Below are positions 1 to 11,386 of a DNA stretch of 64,000 bases, in pieces. The stretch spans positions 2,482,450 through 2,546,449 of the forward strand of contig JAVGVS010000012.1 in the NCBI GenBank assembly GCA_032718565.1. Reading direction: 5' to 3'. The position numbers were made by a program, and so were the translations under genes. The stretch is from Distichodus sexfasciatus. Lineage: Eukaryota; Chordata; Actinopteri; Characiformes; Distichodontidae. The notes beneath the pieces were generated by a model. It was given only the letters and a program-made list of their open reading frames with translations. It made no database searches and was not told the DNA's origin. Each line of letters begins with the position of its first letter. Position 1 is the stretch's first letter.

Positions 1-470
1 TTTGTCCATTGTACTGTGAAAGGATGCCACCTTTGCAAAAAATGTCCGATTTTCAAGAAGTAAAATTTCTTCCACAGTAACCTGTAAGTGGGATTGTTGC
101 ATAGTGAAAGCATTTAAGAAAGGTTATCAGCTATGAATTGACAGACCACGTAAAGTAGCAGATCAGGGTTGACGAGTTCCCACGCAAGAAAATACTAAAA
201 GTCATCAGAACTGTGTTGACTCTGTAGAGACTCTGCAGAGAGAGGAACTGCAGAGTTTTAAACTTCCTCTGGTAATAACCTCAACACAAAAACTGTGCTT
301 TGTGGAAAGGGCTACCATAGCGTCGGCTTGCAAATGTCTAAGTGCAGTGTCCAGCTTTGGATGGAGTGGTGTAAAGCAAGCTGTCACTAAACTCTGGACA
401 AGAGGTATAATGATACATCCATCCAATGATCAGGGAGCCCATTGCATGGACCAGCTCCAAACAACTGCCT
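1..470 (+). mobile_element. Decayed Tc1-like transposase-gene fragment
   Basis: The DNA follows the N-terminal half of a common fish Tc1/mariner transposase gene: the 'gaccacgtaaagtagcaga' block (144-162), the block around 'gcagagttttaaacttcctctg', and 'atggagtggtgtaaagcaagc'. Tc1 transposases cut and paste by a DDE mechanism at TA sites. The reading frame is destroyed by stops and small indels, no terminal repeat is visible, and the left side is cut by the window edge. A second fragment of the same family, same orientation, lies at 57640-57905 and covers an overlapping part of the gene. The family call rests on recalled sequence. Similarity fades after about 470. Confidence 0.75.
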
Positions 471-2229
471 GTGGGTTTAGAAGGTTATGTCTTAGGGCCT
501 GTGTCCACCAAATGTGTTTTTTGCGCTGGCAGCTCCTATTTTTAATACAAATTCGACAAGCTTCAGCGTTCAGAGCGCTAAGAGCCTTCAGCAGAAAAAA
601 ACGCTTCACGTTTAAATCTGTTCAACTTATAGAACTGTGCTAGGCTTGTCAATGTCACGTCTCTCTTGCTAGCCAATCAAAATAGAAGAAGGAGTGGGAC
701 ATATAAATCGGTGGTACTCTCCCAGCTGTTGTCTTGCATGGTTTATCTCATGCACCCGGTCTCTACTTCTCAAAGACATGTGAGTATCTAGTTCAAATTC
801 TGCGTCTAATTCTAAGATGTGATTTCTCTCCATTGTAAAGATAATCTCGTCGGCAAATCTCAAAGCAACATGTTACAATGTATACATGAAACAGGAACAA
901 ATGTGGAAGTGCCCCATGATGCTTTTCACAAAAAAGTGGACAGAGCAAGGTGTCCAAATACGTTTGATCAAATTGACATTGATTAAAAGGTCAATAGCAT
1001 CAATTCAAAATGAAAATATTGATCAGACATCATACAAATTGTAATTTCACAAAGACGTTTTTCATTCATGTCTGGTGGACATCAGGAATAAAGAGTCAAA
1101 TGACATTTTAGTGTTTTTTTGTGATGGAGGTAATTGTGTTAGATCTTGCCTCATTTCAATCACAGGCTCCGGAAGTGAATCAAATAGATATTGTATCATA
1201 GTAGACTGTGTGATATTGGCAGACATCAAATCTTTGCCCAATGGACCTTGCCCAATATACATGAAACGTATTGTGATTAAACTTGTGATTTCCTTCCTAC
1301 CAAATACTATAGAGTTCATATATTCATTGCTCTTTGCTGACAGATCAAACATTTATATGACCACTGATTTCAAAGGTTACTCTTTCAAGAATAATCACAA
1401 CAATCTTTAATTAATGACCTTTAGCAATTAATTTCATTCTCATTCTTTAGTTTTTTTGCATTGCTCATGAAAAGGAACACTTTTGTGGGAAATAAGAGAT
1501 TTCTTCATAATCATGAACAGTCTGATAGCAAATATGAGTTTTTGAGTGAATGCTCCTGATTTCATTTGCAATTATCTCGGACATCCATAATGACTCTTTC
1601 ACGGCTTTAATACACCATGTTCTCGTATGGGTGACGAGTGGTCAAGGTTTTTAGAGCGCAGATGAGTACTGCCACTGCATTTTAATAATAAAAAAATATT
1701 CCTCATGGTTATTCAAGGCAACTATTTTTTTAAAGTTGTTTGCTGATAATACCATGCAGATTTGAAGGTCACTGGAATATGAAGAATAAATGTGCCATTT
1801 TTCTCAGGTTGTTATTGGTCACAGAAAACTCGAAAGATTATATTGCAATTTTTTTTTTGTTTACTACAGACCCCAGCTGCTTTGTTACAATGTCTGTTGT
1901 AAAATGAGCCACACAAATAAAACTGTCTTGAACTATAGCATTACATTGCATCTCCTATTTATTTGGTCCATGAAAGTGTGACTTCATTTGTAAACCTGAC
2001 CCTGATAATGAGACATTTTAAATGTAACCTTTTAATCTTGCCAAATAGTACATTCTATACTGTTTGTGTAGAATGTAAATATCAATAAAATATCCTTAAA
2101 TTCACTGCTCTTCCTTAATAGATCAATCATTGATATGGAAGCTGATTTGGGTCTTTGATGACCTTCAGCAAATAAAAAAAACACGTTACAGATCATCACT
2201 GTCCCGGCTAAATAGTGGATCAAGTGGGG
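471..2229. other. AT-rich non-coding stretch
   Basis: No gene is supported. A segment from about 484 ('cttagggcctgtgtccacca') to 660 could be one end of a small DNA transposon, but I see no partner end. Within the stretch, 1300-1435 and 2038-2180 resemble each other loosely: both contain a 'ccaaata' start, a 'ttca.tgctctt' core and a 'tgacctt.agcaa' end. This suggests an old duplicated or dispersed unit. The short open frames here have no recognisable domain. Confidence 0.4.
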
Positions 2230-3240
2230 CGGCTATTTCTGTTGTCCAAGAACCGTGACGTCTACCTGTAACCCGGCTAAGCAGCCAGACGCTCTTTGTT
2301 TTATTTTGCCTCTGACCTTCGGCCACTGGCTCAGCTTCGGGGTAATGAGTGCCTTCATAGCAGGACCGGACCGCTCCATTATTCTGGCCGCGTCGTTGCC
2401 CTCGGCAAGACGAGAGGTTAATAGCCGTTCCTGTGTCCTGGGCAGCAGCGGTTTAGGGTGGCCGCAACATCCGCTGACACCATCGCTTCATCATTCTGCA
2501 GGACGACGCCAATTTGGGCATAGAGGTGGTGGGTCGGGAAACGACCCGAACCGTTTGCACTGGCCCAAGGTGCATGTGTCTTTCTGTCTTTCTATAAAGT
2601 CACTTTCTTTTTTTCCTCATGCCTACACCTTCTTGGCTCATTCATCTCTTGAGGCCTCTCACCGCACTCTTCGCATCACTCTTCTTTTTATTTCACCACC
2701 TTCACACCCTCCCCCTCCTCCTCTTAGCAACTCCCAAAGATCTCTGGTGGCCGGTGACTAGAGGGTATAATTCTTCAGGCACTTTTTTTTTCTCTGCAGG
2801 AGTTAGCGTTAGAAGGGCAGCAGGGGGACAAGAGAAATAGGGCTGTAACGTTCAAGGTAATTTATTGTGTACAGTAAAAAAGAGGGCAGTAAATTTTGGA
2901 GAACAAAGCAGAGTGCCATTCAAAGACATTGTCTCCCTGCCAATGTGGCGCTGGGCTTTAATGGCTCGCCTTCTTTTCTGCTTTTAGGGAACTTTGGGCA
3001 TGGGATTGACTCTTAAAAGTCATTCAGCTTTATCACTCCCCGCTGGCTTTCGTAATTACAGAGACCTTCGCTTTGTGGAGTGGCGAATTCAGACAAATAA
3101 GACGTGTGTGTGTGTGTGTCTGTGTGTATTTCTGTAAAGTCAGCCAACAACCTGAAGTTCAATTTTTTCTCCTTGGTGAAGCACGAATAGAACAGTTCTG
3201 TTGAAAGTATTTCCATTTCTTTTCTCCAGTGTACCTATTT
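2230..3240. other. Candidate conserved non-coding island (two blocks)
   Basis: Two blocks, about 2270-2560 and 2840-3085, differ from their AT-rich surroundings by balanced base composition, absence of recognisable repeats and mixed-complexity sequence. This is the texture typical of vertebrate conserved regulatory DNA. A pyrimidine-rich stretch (2580-2740) separates them, and a short TG run lies at 3103-3127. The frame open across 2255-2761 encodes nothing I recognise. Conservation cannot be shown from one sequence, so this is a candidate only. An unannotated exon is the main alternative. Confidence 0.3.
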
Positions 3241-4909
3241 CTTGGGGTTGAGTTTACTCTAGATTAAATTCATAACATGAAGCTTAGAGTCCAACTGATA
3301 AATCAGAGTTCCAATATCATTACTGATATGAATTAATTGCATTAAAATAAAATTTGCATTTATAATTGGTTGAAAACTGATAACTGAGAGGAAACAGAGA
3401 AATAGAGCCTTTACCATGACAATAAAGTGTGTATTTTGTAATGATCATATGAATTTATAAATGAAATTATTCATTTATTTTGTGTTGTTGGAAGAAAAAA
3501 GATCGGCCCATATGACATTCATTTATACATTGACTTTTCTAATGTCAATGAAATAAAATAAAAATTGGAGATGATTATAAAATCATATAATGATCATGTT
3601 AATGAGGACTATAAAATAATGATGTTATTGGCTACTCTAAAAATTGGCCCCATAGTGTGTGTGTGTGTGTGTATGTGTGTATGTGTGTGCGTGCGTGCGT
3701 GAGTGCATGTGATTCTTTATACTGTATATGTAAGTAATATGTTAAGGATCTTATATCATGTTGTTTACCATATTAATTATTAGTTAGTTAGATCAGCATA
3801 TTTGTGCTTATCAGAAGTCATTTTTGTTGTTCAATTTACCTTTTACACAGTTAATGTACTCTAAGTAGTTTGTTAGCTGGTACCAGTTGCCAAACCCATT
3901 ATGTGGGTCTTAAGATCAAATTTTACTTCAACACTTTTTCGTTCTGTTGAGATGTGGCAAAAAACACCCCATTTGTGATGCCATTTAAGATTTTTAGTTA
4001 AAATGCTGCTATGTGACATATTTAAAGAGCACAACAAGCAATGCATCTAATAATGTACACAGCCTTAGTGTCTCTAGACATAAGATTTTGCTAGTCCTAT
4101 GTCAAGGATTTCAGCAATTAACAACTTTCTAAATGTACCCAAAAGGATTTCTCTCATGCCATAGAGTGAGGAAATGTGAGACCCCATCAAAGACCACCAC
4201 CAACATTTAAAACACATTACTTACAGTACAAAAATGAGGGGAAAGTACATGAGGAAAGCGTTTCTCACGGCTGGGCCATAAACAATGTTATGTACGACAT
4301 CAAAAAACGTGGTTCGCAGCAGAGCACTAGCAGGGCAACAGCATTATCTGGTGTGGCTCTAAATAGATTCCCCCCAGTGTTACAAAAGCTGCGGTCTTGC
4401 TGCTCTATGGACTTCTGGGAAACCGCAAGCATTCTTTCTTCCTTCATGTTAAGCTCACAGCTGACCACCCGAGTTGTACAAGCAAATGACTCTATGCGGT
4501 CACTCTGAAGAAGTTGGAGATGACCACATTTCCAAATCTGTAAAAAGACCGCAGACAAAAACTTTGAACTATAGATTACAGATTAGAAATTCATCTTAGA
4601 TTGATCTTGAACCATTGATCTTCTGCTGAATAGATGTTTTGTGTTGTTTGAAGTCCAAGACTTAATTTAAAAGAATGATATTTCAGTGGCACTTCCTCCA
4701 AGAGCCAGAGAGAGACCTAGATACTATGGACTTCTGACAAACACCCATGAGTTCTGAATATAATGGCACGAAAGTAAGGTCTGTATCCCTATAACTTTAG
4801 TAGCAGTAATGTACTGTTCATTTGCATATTTCAGCCTGTTTCAATGCGTGGAGCAAGAGCTCATTACTAAATACTAAATTTGGTTTTCTGGTTTTCTATT
4901 AATCTATAT
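3241..4909. other. AT-rich unique sequence
   Basis: Long AT-rich intergenic or intronic sequence without recognisable genes. It contains a TG-type microsatellite at 3655-3710. The segment 4170-4560 is less AT-rich and open in two frames on opposite strands, but neither product looks like a known domain. Confidence 0.45.
3655..3710. repeat. (TG)n microsatellite
   Basis: A TG run interrupted by TA, GC and GA steps over about 56 bases. Confidence 0.9.
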
Positions 4910-4921
4910 TGTTTCTGTGTA

Positions 4922-5244
4922 GGAGCGCCATGGTGGCGCAGTGGTTAGCCCTTCTGCCTCACAGCCAGAAGGTCCCGTGTTTCCCATGTTTGTGTGGGCT
5001 TACTCTGGATACTCCAGTTTCCTGCCACAGTCACTGTCACTGCAATGTAGGTTGATTGGTGAATCTAAATTGGCCTTGTAAGGTGTGAATGGAAGTGTGA
5101 GTGTGTGTGTCCTGCGGTGCGTTGGCGCCTGCCCAGGGTTGGTCCCTGCCTTATGCCCGTAGTTCCTCGGATAAGCTCTGGTTCCCCCTCAACAGCAGTT
5201 GGGTTTCAGTGGACAGGGTTTCATTTGGACAATGACTGAATGAA
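4922..5244 (+). mobile_element. DANA/mermaid-like tRNA-derived SINE with 12-bp TSD
   Basis: The head has an A-box-like 'tggcgcagtggttagc' followed by a degenerate B-box region ('aaggtcccgtgtttccc'). The body carries 'ctccagtttcctgccacagtc' and 'taaattggcc', typical of the fish DANA/mermaid SINE, and the tail is an 'atgaatgaatg'-type repeat. SINEs are transcribed by RNA polymerase III and mobilised by LINE reverse transcriptase. The copy is flanked by the exact 12-base repeat 'tgtttctgtgta' at 4910-4921 and 5245-5256, the target-site duplication, which fixes both ends. Three further copies in this window are listed separately. Confidence 0.88.
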
Positions 5245-5256
5245 TGTTTCTGTGTA

Positions 5257-6315
5257 TGTATATTGGGTAGTTAAAGGTAAATCTGTCACATTTTATGAAG
5301 GTTACATTGGGTTTTTTTTAATTATATAATTGTTATATATTATAGTTATATACTTGGACTGAGTCTGTTTTGTTTGGAGTAAAACTATAAGCAGCTTGTT
5401 TAAAGGTCTTACAGTAAAGTTACAGTAACATTTCCAGTAACAATGAAGCTTTCACTCAAGTTTAATTCTCTAATTATGACATTAAAAAGAGCTATTACCA
5501 TACCCAAGGGGGTGGTTTGTTAACATGATGTGTTGAGTTCAATATTCCAGTGTAAATATTAAGAACAATCAGCGATTGAATTAGAAATGTTAGTCCATAT
5601 TTTAGTTAAGCCGGAGTTAATGGGGGGCGTCCGTTATACGCCATGTAAACAGCTGAGGTTGTGTGTTGTAGCGAGAGTCGTAAATCACAGGGTGAGTGCA
5701 AGAAAGGTGTATTTTCATACCTGCATTTCCACCCAGAGAAGCCCTTTTGTACTAGGAGAGAGAGGGAAAAATTCGGAAAACATGGAAGGTGAAATGCAAG
5801 TTGGTTCTGTCTATATTTAATAGTGTTCTGTGTTAGCAGTGGAAATTATAAGCATTGTGTTGGGGAAGCTATCTTAAAGCATAAGCTTTTCAAGCTTCAC
5901 GCTACATATGATTAGAAGTAGGTAAGCTACATCAAAGATACTGTTTTAATATAATTGTTAGCCACAGTACAAGCGACTACAATACAAACCATCCTGCAGT
6001 TTCATGTTCAGCAAGGCCAACTTGTCCTGTGCTCATGGTCCATTTATTGTTCATCATCCTAATGTGTTGCACATGTGTTGAGTGTATTTGTGCCTGCCTT
6101 TCATCTGCGTGTTTGGCTTGTGTCTTTTGTTCTTAGTGGAGGTGTTTTATGTTTGGCTTTGTTCTGTTGTGATTTGGTTCTTGAACTCTTAGTTGTAAAC
6201 CTGCCTGCATCCCTTGTCTCGTACTTTTATGCCTTTACATTGCTGACAACTATAGAAAAAGTACCTAGCTACTGTACAATAAAGCTATTTCATCCAGTAA
6301 TTTTTCATAATTTCG
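5257..6315. other. AT-rich unique sequence
   Basis: No gene or repeat could be supported. The 5587-5820 frame is low in recognisable features. The stretch around 6070-6250 is T-rich with repeated 'gtgtttggctttg'-like words and ends in an 'aataaa' at about 6281, so a degenerate LTR remnant is possible, but no boundary is visible. Confidence 0.4.
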
Positions 6316-6572
6316 CTGTAGTGGCAACTGGTAGTGTAAAGGTTTGGGGGTTCACGCCGTGATCGGACAGGTCACCAGTTTGAATCCCAGATTTGGTAAA
6401 ACTACCACTGGGGTACTCATGAGCAAGGTACTGTCCCCAAGCACTGCTCCCCGGGCACTGCCCATGTCAGCTGCTGACTGCTTCTTCATGTGGAGGTCAC
6501 ATTTTGCTGTGGTGGACTATGTGCGGTGCTGTGGTGTGTTCTCAATGACAATCACTAACTTTCACTTTTTTG
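6316..6572 (+). mobile_element. tRNA-derived SINE, family 2, near full length
   Basis: The head resembles a tRNA gene: 'tggtagtgtaaaggttt' as A box, then 'tcaccagtttgaatccc' as B box. The body contains the family words 'ggggtactcatgagcaaggt', 'ccccaagcactgctcccc' and 'aggtcacattttg', and ends near 'aatgacaatcactaactttcact'. Related copies in this window lie at 37545, 41735, 41885, 42475, 47290, 53585 and 56312. I see no clear target-site duplication here. It is a SINE and not a functional tRNA gene: the acceptor stem is not formed and the body continues about 190 bases beyond the head. Confidence 0.82.
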
Positions 6573-6904
6573 TATGATAGTTTTACAACAATTTAATAAA
6601 ACGTTGAATCAGAAAATCTATATATTTTTAACTTTTTAACTTAATTTTAAATCACAATAAGGTTTCAATACTTTTTTGGAGGTAGAGAGTTTGCATAAGC
6701 TACACTCAAATGTAACATACATTTAGAAAAACATGGGTAACTTCCAACTCCATTTGACAGCTTGTTAGTTATGTCAAATCTACAGCCTTTTAAAAGTAGT
6801 CTTGCTACTGAAAAGTAGTAATTAAGTTAGTCTCTTTGTTCATTTTCGTTAGCTACTACCCAAAAATGATAACTATGCAGGTGCTAGTCATCTAGATTAG
6901 CATG

Positions 6905-7150
6905 AGTGTATCTAGGCCTTCACCACAATTCAAAAAGATGCTTTAAAGTGGTTGAGGAGTTTGCATTCACACCATTTAGCATATGCTCTTATCCACAGCA
7001 AATTACAGGGAGAGTCTCCAACTTGGAGCTACTTGGGATTAAACATCTTTCTCTGGGGCTCAAGTGTGCTTTTTTAGGTTCTAATGGGTTTCAAACCCTC
7101 AAACTTATGGTCACCACCAAGGGGTTTCTGCACCATCACCACCAGCACCA
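6905..7150. repeat. Dispersed fish repeat with 'agcatatgctcttatccacagcaaatta' core, diverged
   Basis: The segment contains the widespread fish repeat core in which 'ttatcc' is followed by 'agcaaattac' (in fresh copies 'agcgacttac'), then 'gctcaagtgtgc' and 'gggtttcaaaccctcaa'. The last resembles an inverted tRNA B box, which suggests a SINE read in reverse. A second diverged copy lies at 37195-37420. The orientation and exact ends are not clear. Confidence 0.5.
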
Positions 7151-7280
7151 TCCCAAGTACAAACAATAATAAAGAAATGAAAGATATGTTCCAATTATAG
7201 ACCTTCAAATCAATGACGTCTTAAACAGAAACAGATCTGGTGACATTTTAGGAGAAAAAAATACAGAATACAGAACTCAC

Positions 7281-7555
7281 TGGGCCTCATTCCCTAATAT
7301 CGTCTTAACATTTTTCTTAAATGTGTCCCTAAGAGTACAACTGTAGAACTGTTTACAACTGTCACAACAAGATTTTGTACAAATATAAGTGCCATAACAT
7401 TTGTGTAAGGGTTTAGGATTCGTAGATTCTGTTCATACCGAAGTCTCAAATGAGAAAATATTGTGGAAAAAAATTATGAAAATTTAGAACTTCACACGTG
7501 AGTTTGGTGTAATAATTTCTTCTCAGAAGTAATTAGTGAATAAGGTCCATTATTT
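7281..7555. mobile_element. Small non-autonomous element with terminal inverted repeats
   Basis: The left end 'gggcctcattccctaatatc' and the reverse complement of the right end 'ggaccttattcactaattac' match at most positions, so the unit of about 275 bp has terminal inverted repeats and no coding capacity. This is MITE-like. A matching end ('tgaatgagaccca') occurs near 21760. The superfamily is not determined because the target-site duplication is unclear. Confidence 0.55.
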
Positions 7556-7890
7556 TCAATCACAAGTAAGACGTGTTAATGAACATGTTTCATGCTTTTT
7601 TATATTTATAGGGTATTAGCTGGTCAGCAAAATGATCAAGATTCATAAAGTCCCATGTTACTTAAGACCAACTTAAGCCAGGATTTCATTTTGGTTTCCT
7701 TTATTTTGGGAACCAGCTTCAAACCAGCAAATTCCCACCATAATCCACCTTAAAATATCTTCCAACACATTTACACACACTTTCAAATGCTAAAAGCATG
7801 TTTGGAGTCTGAAATGTAGAAATCTGTAATATGTTTTTCATAGCATTTCATTTGTTGTCATGAACTGTCATGGAACACAGACATGGTAGG
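7556..7890. other. AT-rich sequence with a possible MITE remnant
   Basis: About 7617-7745 contains 'gctggtcagcaaaatga' and 'ggaaccagcttcaaaccagcaaa', which read like fragments of a palindromic 'accagc/gctggt' MITE. The evidence is weak. Confidence 0.25.
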
Positions 7891-8639
7891 ACAACAAACC
7901 ATAGAAGGAAAAGGGTTCTGGAAAAGAGACTGAGGAGGTGAGAAAACTGGAGTAGAAAGAGAAGAAAGGACCAGATAGGGAGAGGTCAAAGCGGGAAAGA
8001 GAGTAGGGGGAGATGATGAGGATCTGGTTGAGAGATGGGAGGAAAAAGAGTGGAGATGAGGGACGGAGAGAGAGCTTGTGGGGAAAAGGAGTTAACATTA
8101 GAGGAAAGGAAGAAAGTAGAGAGAGGGGTAATGAATGTAGAGAGAGGAATAAAGGACAGGCTGATGAGTTAGAAAAGAGGTTAAGAGACAGAATGAGCAG
8201 ATAAACTGAGTTAGAGAGAGAGTAGAGATAAGAACATGGATCTGGTCGGGAGGTAGGTGAAGGAACAGTGGATGAGACTTGAAAAGGAGGAAAGGAGAAT
8301 GAATAGGAAGGAAAAAAAGAGATAAAATGAGAGCAAGGGGGAAGAAAGGAGGTAGAGAGAAAGTAGAGAACGAGGGAAAGGACCAGGTGGAGAGATGAAA
8401 AGGGCAAGGAGAGAGAATGAAGGGGTACAATTTGGTGAAATGAGAGAGAGAGAGTAGAAAGAGATGGGAGAGGAGGGATGGAATAGGAAGGTAAAGAGAG
8501 GTGAAACTAGAGGGAGGGAGTAGAGAGACAGGGAGCTGGAGAGGAGGAAAGGTGAGAGGATGGGAGGGAAAAAGGAGGTGAAATGACTTGGAGGGAGGTA
8601 GAGACAGAGAGAGAGAAAGAGAGCAATGTTGCGTAATGA

Positions 8640-9110
8640 CAGGAAGGTTGGCAATTCCATGAGCTGGACCGTGTAAGAACAGAACAGTCGAGCATGAGGT
8701 TCGACTTGCATCGATTCAACAGGCACACGAAGAGTGAGAGAGAGAAATGGAGAGAGAGAGAGAGCGAGAGAAGACCCTCCCACAAATTTTCTCTTTTTTC
8801 TTTCTTTGAATTTACAGGCAACCTTCTCTCCTGCAAGGATTTTATTCCAGATGAACACCAGTCGCCCCGGCAGCTGTGTTGAAGACCTGTTTCGCCTCTA
8901 GCCCTGAGAGACAGAGCGAGAAGAGAGTTAGAGAGAGGGAAAGAGAAAAAGAGAGAGAGAGAAAGAGTGCACAATGGCGTGAGCTCCTGGCCCGGGGTTG
9001 CCATGGCGATAATGAGGGAATTCATCGAGGCTTCTCGTTCTAGTGTCAGTAATTCTGTTATTTTAGTGTGAACGAGATAGAGCTCTGTGATGACACAGCT
9101 AGAGAAAGAA
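8640..9110. other. Non-repetitive inserts inside the purine region
   Basis: Two balanced-composition segments interrupt the purine tract: about 8635-8720 plus 8775-8905, and 8968-9105 (including 'gcccggggttgccatggcgataatgaggg'-type sequence). They contain no repeat that I recognise and could be conserved non-coding DNA around which GA repeats expanded. This is a candidate only. Confidence 0.25.
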
Positions 9111-9129
9111 AGAGAGAGGAATGGAGCGA

Positions 9130-9295
9130 GAGAGGCATGATGGAAAAAGGTATTAAAATTCAAATGAATATCAGGGCCTCTATATTTAAGATTACAGAGA
9201 AATGAAAGGAGGAGAGATGATTAAATGACAGACCAACTTGAGTAAGACTTTTTGTTGGCCTCCCAGCATGACCAACCAGGTTTGGAATCACTAGA
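9130..9295. repeat. Local duplication, copy A
   Basis: This segment repeats at about 9935-10105 in the same orientation. Shared words include 'ttaaaattcaaatgaa' versus 'ttaaaactcaaatgaa', 'agaccaacttgagtaaga' versus 'agaccagcttgagcaaga', and 'agcatgaccaaccaggtttgga' versus 'agcttgaccagctgtgtttgga'. The start-to-start offset is about 805 bases. Confidence 0.75.
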
Positions 9296-9379
9296 GAGAA
9301 AGTAAAGAGTAAAGGGACAAGCCAGGTTGGGAAAAGGAAAGGATGGAGGGGAGAGACAGAGACAGAGACAGAAAGCAGT

Positions 9380-9930
9380 AGTGTTGTAGTACTCTAGACC
9401 AGTTTTTGAAGGTCTCGGTCTTTCATGGACTCAGACAAAGAGGACTCTGGATTTTATTTTGAGACCAGCCGAGATCACAACTCTGAGAATATTACTATTA
9501 ATGAGATGCTTACTGTCAGATTGGGTAACTTTTCACTTCAAGTGCAACCAATTTTACCCGCCCTTTCACACACGCACAGGTGTGAACTTGAACATGGGTG
9601 AAGTTATGGTTGTCTGGGAAAGATGTCAGTCAAATAGCCTGCTTAGCAGCTACCCTCTTTATTTTTGGGATGGGTTTGGTCTTGAGGAGGGTTCTGCCAC
9701 TGTGGTTTGTTGAGTTTAACATATGATGTGATCAGTTTGGATAACTGCTTCCAGTGAAGTGATTTCCTCATTATAGATATCTAAGAGAGAAATATTCAAT
9801 AAACATGTAATGTTGCTTAGTGTATGTTGTTTGCTTTGTTCAGCTCTTTTTGAGGGGTGCTTAAGCTTTGCATGTTCCGCTTATTTGTCTTGTGGTGTAA
9901 AGGCCCTTCAGAGTCTCAGGCTTGGAGCAA
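9380..9930. other. Spacer between the duplicated segments
   Basis: Mixed-composition sequence without a supported gene. The open frame 9459-9713 has no recognisable domain. Confidence 0.4.
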
Positions 9931-9934
9931 GAGC

Positions 9935-10105
9935 AGCATAATGGGAAAAAAAGGAATATTAAAACTCAAATGAACACTGGGGTCTCCACATTTAAGAGTA
10001 CAGAAAGATGAAGAGATGAGAGATGAGACTGAATGATAGACCAGCTTGAGCAAGAATTTCTGTTAGATTCCCAGCTTGACCAGCTGTGTTTGGAAGCACT
10101 GATCA
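9935..10105. repeat. Local duplication, copy B
   Basis: Partner of the segment at 9130-9295, same orientation. It is followed by a short CA run (10150-10163) and by 'cagaaagcag', which also follows copy A (9368), so the duplicated unit may extend to the right with more divergence. Confidence 0.75.
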
Positions 10106-11100
10106 GTTTCAACTTAAAATCTTTGCTGATTTTCCACACTGACACATATACACACACACACACTTTCAAAAGCCAAAAGCATATCTTATGCAGACATGCA
10201 GAAAGCAGTATTACATTTTGAAGCGAGCAGCTGGTAGCTTAAGAAACGCTGTGCTCATGGCATGTATTGGGGCTGTAACAGAGTCATGGAACACTAACTT
10301 TCATACACACACACACGGCAGGAGAAATGATGGGGGAAAAGGAGGATGGAAAAGGACCACAAGGGAAGAGACAGACCGAAAGGATATGGTGGGAATCTGG
10401 ATGATAAAGAGAAAGGTGGAGAGATGGAGGGAAAGGAGAGAGAATATGAGACAGAAGGGTAAATGACTCGGTGGGGATGGCTAGAGAGGAAGAAAAAGGA
10501 GAGAATAGGAGGGTACAAGGTGATGAAACAACAGGGAGAGAGAGAGAGAGAGAGAGAGAGTCATGGGGAAAGTCATGGGGAAAAGTGCAAATAAAGAGAT
10601 GGAGAGGAAGAAAGAAGAGAGAATATGAGGGTAAATGGAGGTAAAATGCCAGGGAGGCAGAGAGAAAGAAACAGAAAATGAAAAAGGAGAGAGAGTAAAG
10701 TGTGAAAGAGAGAGCCTAAAGTAAAAAGCAAGGTAAAAGGCCATGTGGAGGGCAAGAAAAGATGGAAAATTGGAGGATAAATGGAAGTAAAATTACTGAG
10801 ACTGTGTGTGTGTGTGTATGTGAGAGAGAGAGAGAGAGAGAGAGAGATTAAAGACTGAGGGAAAGGACCAGGTGGAGATATCAGGAGTAGGAAATTAGAG
10901 AAAATTTGAGGGTAAAAGGAGGTGAAATGAAAGAGAAATGACATGATAAAGAGGGAAAGAGAAAGTAAAAGAGAGACAGAAAAGCTGAGTGTGAGGGAAA
11001 AGGTATGGTGGAGAGACTGAGAGGAGGATAGGAAGGAGAATGAGAGGGTTAAAGGCAGCGAGAAAGAGGAAGAAAAAGAAATAGAGAGTGAGAGAGATAT

Positions 11101-11381
11101 AAATATTTGTGTGCTTGTGTACTTATCGCTGCAGAAATCTGATTTGTATGCTTGGTCTCTCTCTAATAAACGTTAATGTAAGTCTGATGGCCACAGACTT
11201 GCCGTCTTTTCGAAGGTTACTTGATTATAAGGATGTTGTTAAGATGCAGCCTTCCATGCAAACCCTCTCGAGGCCTGTAATGCCTCCATTCATTCAGTGC
11301 AACAATAGCTGTCTCATGTTTTAGAAGGAACTCAATAACACAAGGCATTACACTTCTTGGATATGTGGCATTTGAATAAAA
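11101..11381. other. Unique spacer before the Gypsy element
   Basis: No gene or repeat recognised. It ends with the target site 'agaag' at 11382-11386 that was duplicated by the Gypsy insertion. Confidence 0.45.
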
Positions 11382-11386
11382 AGAAG

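Larger units (their letters stand above)
7891..11100. repeat. Purine-rich composite minisatellite region
   Basis: The + strand is dominated by A and G over 7900-8640, 8720-8772, 8905-8968, 9288-9372 and 10318-11100. It is not simple GA. A degenerate unit recurs with words such as 'gagggtaaaaggaggtgaaatga' (10908), 'gagggtaaatggaggtaaaatg' (10627) and 'gagggtacaaggtgatgaaac' (10510). The unit spacing is about 120-140 bp in the right block and 70-80 bp in part of the left block. Pure GA runs lie at about 10533-10560 and 10821-10848. The long minus-strand frames here (7868-9163, 10294-10944) encode Ser/Leu/Phe/Pro-rich shadows of the pyrimidine strand and are not genes. Confidence 0.8.

Noticed and set aside
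2255..2761. 168-codon plus-strand frame
   Set aside because: The second half is a translation of a pyrimidine-rich stretch, and the first half resembles no known domain.
6325..6400. Possible tRNA gene from A- and B-box-like sequence
   Set aside because: The sequence continues into a dispersed SINE body, no acceptor stem forms, and several diverged copies exist in the window.
7868..9163. Several long minus-strand open frames (110-218 codons), Ser/Leu/Phe/Pro-rich
   Set aside because: They are translations of the pyrimidine strand of a purine-rich repeat; overlapping frames on the same strand look alike and no domain is present.
10294..10944. Minus-strand frames of 74-123 codons
   Set aside because: Same artefact of the second purine block.
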